64,000 nt of DNA from Achromobacter sp. RTa (lineage in GTDB: Bacteria > Pseudomonadota > Gammaproteobacteria > Burkholderiales > Burkholderiaceae_B), in contig NZ_JPYO01000046.1 of NCBI RefSeq assembly GCF_000757485.1, forward strand, positions 363,203 through 427,202, read 5' to 3'. Of the stretch, positions 16,455 to 25,500 are shown one piece after another; within the stretch, counting starts at the first letter, position 1, and the number at the start of each line of letters is the position of its first letter. Under the pieces are notes generated by a model. That model was given only the letters and a program-made list of their open reading frames with translations. It did not search any database and was not told the DNA's origin. The position numbers were made by a program, and so were the translations under genes.

Positions 16455-17543
16455 ATGGCTACTCTCAGCTTCCGCAACGTCAAGAAAACCTACGCCGGCA
16501 ACGTCCCGGTCATCCATGGCATCGACATGGACGTCAAGGACGGCGAATTCATCGTCATCGTCGGCCCATCCGGCTGCGGCAAATCCACGTTGATGCGCAT
16601 GGTCGCCGGGCTGGAAACCGTCACCAGCGGCGACATCCTCATCGAGGACAAGGTCGTCAACAACCTCGAGCCCGCCGAGCGCGACATCGCGATGGTGTTC
16701 CAGAACTACGCGCTCTACCCGCACATGACCGTGTTCGAGAACATGGCCTATGGCCTGAAGATCCGCAAGTTCTCCAAAGAAGAGATCAAGAAGCGCGTGG
16801 ACGCGGCCGCCCAGATCCTGGAGCTCTCCCACCTGCTGGACCGCCGCCCCCGCGCGCTGTCCGGCGGCCAGCGCCAGCGCGTCGCCATGGGCCGGGCCAT
16901 CGTCCGCGAGCCCAAGGTCTTCCTGTTCGACGAGCCGCTGTCGAACCTGGACGCCAAGCTGCGCGTGGCGATGCGCCTGGAAATCATGAAGCTGCACCGC
17001 CGCCTGGGCACGACCAGCCTGTACGTGACGCACGACCAGGTCGAGGCCATGACGCTGGCTCACCGCATGATCGTCATGTACCAGGGCGTGCCCGAGCAGA
17101 TCGGCACCCCCATGGAGGTGTTCGAAAAGCCCGCCTCGACCTTCGTGGCCGGCTTCATCGGCTCGCCCCCCATGAACCTGATGGAAGTGAACGTGGCCGG
17201 CGACGGCACGGTCCAGAGCCTGGACGGCATCGCGCTGGACATTTCGCCGCTGGAAGTGCCCGCGCAGGTCCGCGGCCGCAAGATCATCATGGGCATGCGA
17301 CCCGAACACATGCTGCTGAACACGCAGGGCGTGCCGGCGGAAGTGGAAATGGTCGAAACGCTGGGTTCCGAGCAGCTGGTCCACTGCCGCTGCGGCAAGG
17401 CGACGCTGGTCGTGCGCTGCACGACGCGCCAGCTGTCGGAATCGTCGGCCAAGGTGGGCGCCCGCGTGAACGTCGGCTCCGACGGCCGCCACCCGCTGCA
17501 CTGGTTCGAGCCCGACACGGGCCGCCGCGTGCAAGGCCTGTAG
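16455..17543 (+). CDS. ugpC: sn-Glycerol-3-phosphate ABC transporter ATP-binding protein UgpC
   Basis: 362 residues: an ABC ATPase domain followed by a C-terminal OB-fold (MalK/TOBE) regulatory domain. Walker A GPSGCGKSTL, signature LSGGQRQRVAMGRAIVR, Walker B VFLFDEPLSNLDAKLR, and switch YVTHDQVEAMTLAHRM. FQNYALYPHMTVFENMAYGL is the usual Q-loop of sugar and polyol transporters. The C-terminal GMRPEHMLL and TLGSEQLVHCR form the TOBE domain. Last gene of the ugp operon; converges with the sensor kinase gene, 36 bases apart. Confidence 0.94.
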   Translation: MATLSFRNVKKTYAGNVPVIHGIDMDVKDGEFIVIVGPSGCGKSTLMRMVAGLETVTSGDILIEDKVVNNLEPAERDIAMVFQNYALYPHMTVFENMAYGLKIRKFSKEEIKKRVDAAAQILELSHLLDRRPRALSGGQRQRVAMGRAIVREPKVFLFDEPLSNLDAKLRVAMRLEIMKLHRRLGTTSLYVTHDQVEAMTLAHRMIVMYQGVPEQIGTPMEVFEKPASTFVAGFIGSPPMNLMEVNVAGDGTVQSLDGIALDISPLEVPAQVRGRKIIMGMRPEHMLLNTQGVPAEVEMVETLGSEQLVHCRCGKATLVVRCTTRQLSESSAKVGARVNVGSDGRHPLHWFEPDTGRRVQGL

Positions 17544-17579
17544 GAACCCGTCCGCCCGAGGGCGGCGCAGCGCGCGCCC

Positions 17580-18872
17580 TCAGGCGGTTTTCCACCTGAT
17601 CACGAAACGCGCGCCGCCCAGCGGGCTCTCGGAAGCCTGCACCGAGCCGTTGTGCCAGCGCGCCACGCGGCTTACGATCGCCAACCCCAGGCCCACGCCG
17701 CCCGTGCCCCGGTCGCGGCTCTCATCCAGGCGGATGAACGGCTCGAAGATCCGCCCGCGGTCCGGGGCGGGGATCCCCGGGCCATCATCGTCCACGATCA
17801 GCACATACTCCCGCGCGGCCCCGCCGATCAGGCTTACCTGGACCAGCCCGCCGGCGTGCCGGATCGCGTTCTGCAGCAGATTCAGCAATGCGCGCGTCAT
17901 GTACCGCTGGTGCACGTGCACTTCGCGCAGCTGGCATAGCGCGACCTCGCAACGCACCCCCGAGGCTTCGGCCTCGAACCCTGCGTGCTGCACCACCGAG
18001 TCCAGCCAGCCGCGCGCGTCCTGTGGCTGCAGCGCGACGCCGTCGCCCGTGGGCTCCAGCCGGGCATACATCAGCAGCTCCGAGGCCATGCCGTCCAGCT
18101 CGGCCACGTCGCTTTTCATTTCCTCTACCAGGCGCTTGCGCGCCGCCGGGTCTTCTTCCCGATCGATCATGTCCAGCTCGAAAGACAGGCGCGCGATCGG
18201 GGTGCGCAACTCGTGCGAGACGGCATTGGTCAGGTCCCGCTGGTTGCCGATCAGCGCGCTGATCCGGTCGGACATCTGGTTGAACGTCTCGCCCAGATTG
18301 CGGATGCTGGAATGCCGGGACAGCCGGGCGCGCGCCTGCAGATCGCCCTGCCCCATGCGCTGCGCCGCCGTCTTCAGGGCTTCCAGGTCGCGCCAGGTGG
18401 GCAACGCCCACACCAGCATGAACGCGCACAGCAGCAGCGCCAGCGCCGAATACACGGCGGCCATCACCCAGGGCCCCACGGGCGGCTCCGGCGGCAGCCT
18501 GACTTCCAGCCATTGATCGCCCGGGCCCGGCAGCGCCGCGACGAAAGTCTGCATCTTGTCGCGCACGAAGAACGTGCCCGAAGCGATCTGGGCGCGCTCA
18601 TCCTCGCTCGCGCCGTAGCTGTCGGCGGAAGCCACTTTCAGGGCCAGTCCGTAATGCGGCGCAAGCTCGTCGCGCACATACCCCTCGCGCTCGGCGGGCG
18701 CGACGCGCCCCAGCTCCTGCACCAGGCTGTGGATCTGCCCTCGCACGGCTTCGCGCGTGTAGGCGTCGCTGACCGGCTCGAAAAAATAGTTGGCGGACCT
18801 GTCCACCACTTCATTCGAGATGACGAAGCCCACCGCCAGCACCACGAACAGCCGCAGCACGAACCTAAGCAT
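17580..18872 (-). CDS. rstB: Sensor histidine kinase, RstB-like
   Basis: 430 residues from the ATG at 18872. N-terminal membrane helix (FVLRLFVVLAVGFVISNEV), a periplasmic sensor region to about residue 150, a second helix (VMAAVYSALALLLCAFMLVW), a HAMP segment, then the phosphoacceptor H-box NAVSHELRTPIARLSFELDM. The ATPase domain has the N box NLLQNAIRHAG, G1 VDDDGPGIP and G2 GGVGLGLAIVSRV. The gene overlaps the response regulator by eight bases. The partner looks most like RstA, so this is probably RstB-like. In enteric bacteria RstAB answers to PhoPQ and acid; the signal here is unknown. Confidence 0.78.
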   Translation of the reverse strand: MLRFVLRLFVVLAVGFVISNEVVDRSANYFFEPVSDAYTREAVRGQIHSLVQELGRVAPAEREGYVRDELAPHYGLALKVASADSYGASEDERAQIASGTFFVRDKMQTFVAALPGPGDQWLEVRLPPEPPVGPWVMAAVYSALALLLCAFMLVWALPTWRDLEALKTAAQRMGQGDLQARARLSRHSSIRNLGETFNQMSDRISALIGNQRDLTNAVSHELRTPIARLSFELDMIDREEDPAARKRLVEEMKSDVAELDGMASELLMYARLEPTGDGVALQPQDARGWLDSVVQHAGFEAEASGVRCEVALCQLREVHVHQRYMTRALLNLLQNAIRHAGGLVQVSLIGGAAREYVLIVDDDGPGIPAPDRGRIFEPFIRLDESRDRGTGGVGLGLAIVSRVARWHNGSVQASESPLGGARFVIRWKTA

Positions 18873-19566
18873 CGCCGCCCTCGTGCGCCCTGGGCGAGAA
18901 CAGATAGCCCTTGCCCCACACGGTCTTGATGCGGGCGGGATCCCGCGGGTCGTCGTCCAGCTTGCGGCGCAGCTTGCTGACGCACACGTCCACGCTGCGG
19001 TCCAGCCCATTGAACTCGATGCCGCGCACCGCGTTGAGCAGGTCGTCGCGCGTCAGCACCTGGCCGGCCTGGCTGGCCAGCGCCCACAGCATTTCGAACT
19101 CCATCGTGGTCAGGTCGACCTCGGCGCCGGCGTGGAACACCGCGCGGGCGCGCCGGTCGATCGCCAGCGGGCCGAATTCCAGGCGTTCCGGCGGCTCGTC
19201 CAGCTGGCTGTGCCGCCGCAGCAGCGCGCGGACCCGCGCCAGCAGCACGCGCGGCTCGACCGGCTTGATGACGTAGTCGTCCGCGCCCGACTCCAGGCCG
19301 AGGATCTGGTCCAGGTCGTCTTCGCGCGCCGTCAGCATCAGGATGGGCGCCGAGGAAAAGGCGCGCAGGTCGCGGCAGACCTGCAGGCCGTCGCGCCCCG
19401 GCAGCATCAGGTCCAGGATGGTGATGGCGGGCTCGTGCCGGCGGAACGCCCCCACCGCCTCGTCGCCCCGGTAGGCCTGGGCGACGCTGAACCCGTGCTG
19501 CTCCAGGAACTGCGCGATCAGCCGCGACAGTTTCGGATCATCTTCGACTAACAAGGCCTTGGTCAT
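18865..19566 (-). CDS. rstA: Response regulator of the OmpR family, RstA-like
   Basis: 233 residues. Receiver domain: acidic pocket VEDDPKL, phospho-acceptor Asp in ITILDLMLPGRDGL, Thr in MLTAREDD, and Lys in DDYVIKPVEP. The OmpR-type winged helix ends with GLDRSVDVCVSKLRRKLDDD and RIKTVWGKGYLFSPRA, strongly reminiscent of the RstA C-terminus (the string LDRSVDV and KTV-x-x-KGYLF). It starts at 19566 and overlaps rstB by eight bases. It lies downstream of, and in the same direction as, the second liv-type binding protein, but a strong terminator separates them. Confidence 0.8.
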   Translation of the reverse strand: MTKALLVEDDPKLSRLIAQFLEQHGFSVAQAYRGDEAVGAFRRHEPAITILDLMLPGRDGLQVCRDLRAFSSAPILMLTAREDDLDQILGLESGADDYVIKPVEPRVLLARVRALLRRHSQLDEPPERLEFGPLAIDRRARAVFHAGAEVDLTTMEFEMLWALASQAGQVLTRDDLLNAVRGIEFNGLDRSVDVCVSKLRRKLDDDPRDPARIKTVWGKGYLFSPRAHEGGDA

Positions 19567-19617
19567 GGGAGTCCGGACAAAAAGGATCGATGGCGCCGCA
19601 TTCTACGCGCGCGCCAA

Positions 19618-19655
19618 TGAAAAACCGGGCCGGAAGACTATCGCTTCCGGCCCGG
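19618..19655 (-). terminator. Rho-independent terminator after the second liv-type binding protein gene
   Basis: A 12-bp perfect stem (CCGGGCCGGAAG at 19625-19636 with CTTCCGGCCCGG at 19644-19655, loop ACTATCG). On the minus strand it is followed by TTTTTCA. It lies 60 bases beyond the stop codon at 19715 and before the response-regulator gene, so the two are separate transcription units. Confidence 0.88.
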
Positions 19656-19714
19656 CCTGGCGTTCAACGACGGACGGCTTGCGCCGCCGCCACGGGCCTG
19701 CAGCCCGCCTGGAT

Positions 19715-20842
19715 TTACTTGTAGACGGTCTTGGAGCCGTCCTTGTGCCAGACGAACACGTCGAACTGGAAGTTCGTCAGGTCGCCTTGCTTGTTCCAGG
19801 ACACCTTGCCGATCGGGGTATCGAAGGAATTGGCGTGTAGGTACTTGGCGACCTTGGTCGGATCGTCGGTACCCGCGCCCTTGATGCCGTCGGCAATGAC
19901 CTGGGTGGCCGTGTAGGCCGTCATCTGGAAGGCGCCGCTGGCGTTGCGCTTCTTGGCTTCGAATGCCTTGACGATGTCGGCGTTGGCGGCGTTTTGGGTG
20001 AAGTCGGCCGGCAGCGTCAGCAGCATGCCTTCGACCGCGTCGCCGGCGATGGCGTTGATGTCGGGGTTGCCCGTGCCTTCCGGACCCATCCACTTGGCCT
20101 TCACGCCCTGCTCGGCGGCCTGGCGCAGCAGCAGGCCCATTTCGGGGTGGTAGCCGCCGTAGTAGACGAAGTCCACGCCCTGGCTCTTCAGCTTGGTGAT
20201 GACGGCGGAATAATCGCTGTCGCCGGCGTTGATGCCTTCGAAGATCGCGACGGGCACGCCGCCCTTCTCCAGGTCATTCTTGACCGCGGTGGCGATGCCC
20301 TGGCCGTACGACTGCTTGTCGTGCAGCACGGCGGCCTTCTTGGGCTTGATCTTGTCCAGGATGAACTTGGCGGCGGCGGGGCCTTGCTGGTCGTCGCGGC
20401 CGATGGTGCGGAAGATGAACTCGTAGTTCTTGCCGTCGGTCAGGGCCGGCGACGTGGCCGACGGGGTCACCATGACCACGCCTTCATTGTTGTAGATGTC
20501 CGCGGCGGCGATGGTGGCGCCCGAGCACACGTGGCCCACGACGAAACCGATCTTGCTGTTCACGACGCGGTTGGCGGCGACCGGGCCCTGCTTGGGCTCG
20601 CAGCCGTCGTCGATGACCACGGTTTCCAGCTTCTTGCCATTGACGCCGCCAGCGGCGTTGATGCGTTCGACAGCCGTGTCGACACCCTCGCGGACCATAT
20701 CGCCATACTGCGTGACCGCGCCGGTGGTGGGGCCGACGACGCCGATCTTGATGGTCTGCGCCTGCGCTCCCGCGGCAAACGCCAACCCTGCGGCGACGCC
20801 CAGCGCGGCGATGACCGGGGTCAGACGGAATACTGGCTTCAT
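19715..20842 (-). CDS. Branched-chain amino acid ABC transporter substrate-binding protein, stand-alone paralogue
   Basis: 375 residues from the ATG at 20842, preceded by AGAGGAG. Signal peptide MKPVFRLTPVIAALGVAAGL then AFAAGAQA before QTIKIGVVGPTTGAVTQYGD. It shares long stretches with the operon copy at 9536-10651: VIDDGCEPKQGPVAANRVVN, FRTIGRDDQQGPAA, AIFEGINAGDSDYSAVITKL and YYGGYHPEMGLLLRQ. It has no permease or ATPase genes beside it, so it probably works with the LivHMGF system upstream or with another transporter and widens its ligand range (inference). It has its own terminator. Confidence 0.92.
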   Translation of the reverse strand: MKPVFRLTPVIAALGVAAGLAFAAGAQAQTIKIGVVGPTTGAVTQYGDMVREGVDTAVERINAAGGVNGKKLETVVIDDGCEPKQGPVAANRVVNSKIGFVVGHVCSGATIAAADIYNNEGVVMVTPSATSPALTDGKNYEFIFRTIGRDDQQGPAAAKFILDKIKPKKAAVLHDKQSYGQGIATAVKNDLEKGGVPVAIFEGINAGDSDYSAVITKLKSQGVDFVYYGGYHPEMGLLLRQAAEQGVKAKWMGPEGTGNPDINAIAGDAVEGMLLTLPADFTQNAANADIVKAFEAKKRNASGAFQMTAYTATQVIADGIKGAGTDDPTKVAKYLHANSFDTPIGKVSWNKQGDLTNFQFDVFVWHKDGSKTVYK

Positions 20843-21147
20843 GTTGGACTCCTCTAATGATTTGTAATCGTTAGTTTGTGCACCGAGCGGACGCCGGATC
20901 GTTTCCAGGCCCAGCACGCCTGCAGGACTGCCCATTGCACGGTGGTTCGGCCCTGGTCACGCCCGGTGGCATTGCGATTGCACGGCAAGCATACACTGAA
21001 AAATAATGGTTTTCGGGCCGGTTCCGAGCTGACATCGCGGCCATTTTCTTATTGCGCCGCCGCAATCATTCACCCTCCGGCTTATACCCGGCGCCATATA
21101 TGCAAAAGACGATTTATTCGTTTGCGTTACTAAGGCGGCGCGGCATC
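20843..21147. other. Divergent intergenic region, no gene
   Basis: About 305 bases between the divergent binding-protein and hydrolase genes, AT-rich around 20990-21060 and 21090-21130. It must hold promoters for both directions. I see no convincing operator, hairpin or small frame beyond that. Confidence 0.5.
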
Positions 21148-21753
21148 ATGGCCGCCATGAGACTCCAACCGATCATCGTTCCCGGATGGAAAAACTCCGG
21201 GCCCCAACACTGGCAATCGCGCTGGGCGGCGTTGCTGCCCCATGCGCGCCGCGTCGAACAGTGCGACTGGGAGCATCCGGCGCCCGCCGAATGGCTCGCG
21301 GCGCTGGCCGCCGAAGTCAATCAGGCGCGCAGCCCGGTCCTCCTGATCGCCCACAGCCTGGGCTGCGTGATCAGTGCGTCGCTGCCGGTGCCTCTGCGCG
21401 CCAAGGTCGCGGGCGCCCTGCTGGTGGCGCCGGCCGATGTGGAACGCACCGACGCGCCAGTCTGCCTGCGTGGCTTCGCGCCCATGCCTCGCCAGCCCCT
21501 GCCATATCAAAGCGTCGTCGTGGCCAGCGACAACGACCCCTATTGCCGTCTAGAGCGCGCCCGCGCCTTCGCCGGCGACTGGGGCAGCCGCATCGTGATC
21601 CTGCCCGATGCGGGGCATATCAATGCAGACAGCGGCCTGGGCGATTGGCCCCAAGGCCTGAAACTGCTTGGAGCGCTGCGCCGCCGGGCCACCTGGCGCA
21701 TCCCCACGCCCGCCAAGCGCATCCCTCCCATTCCGCTCTACGACCCGTCGTAG
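21148..21753 (+). CDS. RBBP9/YdeN-type alpha/beta hydrolase
   Basis: 201 residues from the ATG at 21148 (a second ATG at 21157 is equally possible). The N-terminus IIVPGWKNSGPQHWQSRW, the nucleophile elbow LLIAHSLGCVIS and the late catalytic His in LPDAGHINADSGLGDWPQGL are typical of the RBBP9/YdeN serine hydrolase family (DUF452-like esterases of about 190 residues); the Asp of the triad is probably in VVASDNDPYC. Biological substrates for the bacterial family are not established. It stands alone, with a long region separating it from the polyketide synthase gene. Confidence 0.85.
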   Translation: MAAMRLQPIIVPGWKNSGPQHWQSRWAALLPHARRVEQCDWEHPAPAEWLAALAAEVNQARSPVLLIAHSLGCVISASLPVPLRAKVAGALLVAPADVERTDAPVCLRGFAPMPRQPLPYQSVVVASDNDPYCRLERARAFAGDWGSRIVILPDAGHINADSGLGDWPQGLKLLGALRRRATWRIPTPAKRIPPIPLYDPS

Positions 21754-22544
21754 CGGCGGGCATCCTCCGGCCGGACCGCCCTCTTCGGGCGCCTCCGCGG
21801 TCCTTCCGCGCGGGAATCACATTCTTTAAGGCATCCCTCCGCCCGGGTATTGCACGCAATTACAGACTGATCGTGGCGTTTGCAACAATACCTCTACGGA
21901 GAATTGCCACAATTGTTAATCAGTTCCCGCATTTCTTTCAGGTTTAGTCCGCGCAAGACCCGCCGACGCGCCGCCCAGAAGCTTTTTGACTAACTTTGCG
22001 CCAGATAAGTTACAACTGATTGATATCCTAGCGACCGGGAACATCGGGGACAGGGAAATGACAGCTTTCGAGCGCTCTACACTCGGGGAAACTCAATACT
22101 GTCGCCCAAATCGGTCCAATTCGGCTGAATCCGATACATACAGTAAAATCCCCCTATATTCATCTAAATGTCACGGCGGCCGTCCCGGAGTAGTTCCCTG
22201 CCTTTTACGTATTTATAAAGCGCGGGCGGCGCCGCTCGTGTCCCGGCGAAAGATTGGCACCATAAGAAATGAGAACGCAGAGCAATATCAATGCGCCCCA
22301 GCCATGGCGCAACAGCAGCCCCGCCCGTGTCATAACCCTGGCACCGACGGGCGGACGGGATCACCCCATCATCCTGGACGAGACCGCCCACGCCTGAATC
22401 CCCGGCATGGGCTTTCCGCTCTCCCGATAGTCGTCGGCGCCCACCATTGCGGCGCGGGGGCCTCATCCGGCCCCGGAACCCGTTTCGACTCAATCGCCAT
22501 TTCTTATCGCCCGCCCCTGCCTGGCGGGATCAGAAGGACTCTGC
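21754..22544 (+). other. Long leader region upstream of the polyketide synthase
   Basis: About 790 bases with no supportable gene. A GC-rich hairpin (GGACCGC at 21773-21779 with GCGGTCC at 21797-21803) near the hydrolase end may terminate that gene. From about 21820 to 22280 the sequence becomes AT-rich, unlike the flanking coding DNA, and is the likely promoter and leader of the PKS/capsule genes. Position 22160-22230 includes TATATTCATC and TTATAAAG tracts. No JUMPStart/ops element was found. Confidence 0.5.
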
Positions 22545-25500
22545 ATGCGTAAGCGCGTCGCCGTCATCGGACTTTCGTTCCGGTTCCCCAGCACCACCAA
22601 TGACAGCTATTGGCCGGCCCTCCTGGAAGGCCGCGACCTGGTGACCCGGGTCGAAAATGACCGCTGGTCGGCGGACGCCTACCTGCATCCCGCCAAAGAT
22701 CATCCCGGCACCGCCTACACCTTCGCCGCCGGCTCCATTGGCGACGTTTCCGGATTCGATGCGGGGTTCTTCGGCATTTCTCCGCGCGAGGCCGCGCTCA
22801 TGGATCCGCAGCAGCGCCTGCTGCTGGAAATGAGCTGGGAAGCCTTGGAAAACGCCGGTATTCCGGCATCCACCCTGCGCGGTTCCAACTGCGGCGTCTA
22901 TATCGGCATCGCCAGCGCCGACTACGCCTATCGCCTGGCCGAAGACCTGGGCGCCGTCGATGCGTCGATGGCCACCGGCAACACCGCCAGCATCGCCGCC
23001 AACCGCCTGTCGTACTTCTTCGACCTGCGCGGCCCCAGCATCGCCATGGACACCGCTTGCTCGTCCTCGCTAGTGGCCTTTCACCAGGCCTGCCGCGCGA
23101 TCCAATCCGGCGAATGCAGCCAGGCGCTGGCGGGCGGCGTCAGCCTGCACCTGCATCCCTACGGCTTCATTACGTTCACCAAGGCGTCCATGCTGTCCCC
23201 GCGCGGCCGCTGCAACGTCTTCGACGCCTCCGGCGACGGCTACGTCCGTTCCGAAGGCGGCGGCATGTTCCTGCTTAAGGACTACGACCAGGCGGTCGCC
23301 GACGGCGACAACATCCTGGCGGTGGTCGCCGGCACGGCAGTGAACACGGACGGCCGCAAGTCCGGCCTGACCGTTCCCAGCGCCGACGCGCAAGCCGCCC
23401 TGATGCGCCAGGCTTACGAGCAGGCCGGCATCTCGCCCGCCGACATCGACTACCTGGAAGCCCACGGTACCGGCACCGCCGTCGGCGACCCTATCGAGAC
23501 CCGCGCCATCGGGCTGGCCCTGGCCCAGCAGCGGGGCAAGGACGCGCCGCTGCCCATCGGTTCCGTAAAGAGCAACCTCGGCCACCTGGAGGCCGCCTCG
23601 GGCGTCGCCGGGCTGGTCAAGGCGCTGTACGTGCTGCGGCACCGCGAGGTGCCCGCCACCATCGGCATCAAGACCCTCAATCCCAAGATCCAGTTCCAGG
23701 ACTGGAACCTGGACGTCGTCACCCAGAACCGCAAGCTGCGGCCCGCCGGCAAGCTGGTCGTGGGCGTGAACTCGTTCGGCTTCGGCGGCGCCAACGCCCA
23801 CGTGATCCTGGAAAGCCCCCCGCCGAGAAGTGCGGCCGCCGAAGGCAAGATGGCCAAGACCGCCCCGATCCCGGTCCTGGTGTCGGGCAAGTCCGTCCAG
23901 GCCCTGCGGGCCGCGGCCGGCGAAATGGCCGAAGCCCTGCGCGGCCAGCCCGCCAAGTTCCTGTACAACGCCGCCTACCACGCCGCCATGCGCCGCGATT
24001 GGCACAACGAGCGCGCCGTGGTGTTCGGCACCCAGTGCAATTCCGTCGCAGACCTGCTCCAGCAGTTCGCCGAGAGCGGCGATTCCACGTCCGGCGTGGT
24101 CGCCGGCAGCGCCCTGCCCAAGGCCAGCGGCCCGGTGCTGGTGTATTCCGGCAACGGCTCGCAATGGGCCAACATGGGGCGCCGCCTGCTGGCCGACCCG
24201 GTATTCGCCAGCGCGGTCGACGAAGTGGACTCGCTGTTCGCCCAGTACGCCGATTTCTCACTGCGCAAGGAACTGGCCGGCGAAAACGGCGACGACCGCT
24301 ACGAACGCACGGAAGTCGCTCAGCCCGCCCTGTTCGCGCTGCAGGTCGGCATCACCCGCATGCTGGCGCAGCGCGGCGTCGTGCCGTCCGCGGTAATCGG
24401 CCACAGCGTGGGCGAAGTCGCCGCCGCCTGGGCATGCGGCGCGCTGTCCCTTCCGGACGCAGTCCGCGTCATCTTCCAGCGCAGCCGCCTGCAAGGTCAG
24501 ACCAAGGGCCAAGGCCGCATGACGGCCGTGGGCATCAGCGGCGAAGAAGCCCTGGCGCTGATCGCCCAGCACAACCTCGGCGCGAGCGTCTGCGTCGCCG
24601 GCTTCAACAGCAGCCGCGGCGCCACCGTGGCCGGCTCGCCCGACGCGCTGGCCGTGCTGGAAGCCGAGCTGGCCGAACAATCCCTGTTCTACCGCCGCCT
24701 GGACCTGGACTACGCCTTTCACAGCCCGGCCATGGACGCCATCGAGGCCGGCATCCGCGAATCGCTGGCGGACATCCAGCCGCGCGCGGGCGACGTGCCC
24801 TTCTACTCCACCGTCACCGGCGCGCTGCTGGACGGCGCGGAACTCAACGCCGGCTACTGGTGGCGCAACGTGCGCGAAGCCGTGCGCTTCGAGCAGGCCG
24901 CGAACCAGCTGGCCGGCGAAGGCAATAACGTCTACGTCGAAATCGGCCCGCACCCGGTGCTGCGTTCCTACCTGAACGACACCCTCAAGAGCGCCGACAT
25001 GCAGGGCCGCGTGCTCAGCACCGCCACGCGCGGCGGCGACGATCCGGAAAAAATCTGGAACGCCGCCGGCCAGGTCATCGTCAGCGGCGGCCACCTGGAC
25101 CTGCCGTCGCTCTTCCCCTGGGTCGGCCCATTTGTCGACCTGCCGACCTATCCCTGGCAGCGCGAGCGCCACTGGCATCCGGTCACCTCGGAATCCCTGG
25201 GCCTGCTCACGCGGCGCATGGCGCATCCGCTGCTGGGCTACGCCATGCAGCAGCATGAGCACAGCTGGGAAAACCAGCTCGACACGCAATCCCACCCCGT
25301 GCTGGCCGACCACGTCGTCGGCGACGCGGTCGTCTTCCCGGGCACCGGCTTCGCCGAGATCGCGCTTGCAGCCGCGCTGCGCTGGCAAGGCGGCAGCGCC
25401 GATTGCGCCGAACTCGAAGAACTGGAAATCCATGCCCCGCTGCTGCTCAACGCCGCGCCCAGCAAAGTGCTGCGGCTGCAGCTCGACGACAGCGACGGCC

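Noticed and set aside
17552..17579. Terminator between ugpC and the kinase gene
   Set aside because: Short GC-rich complementary tracts are present but no T run follows on either strand, so it is not called.
22200..22300. JUMPStart/ops element before the capsule genes
   Set aside because: Looked for GGCGGTAGC-type ops cores upstream of the PKS, wecB and kpsM; none found.
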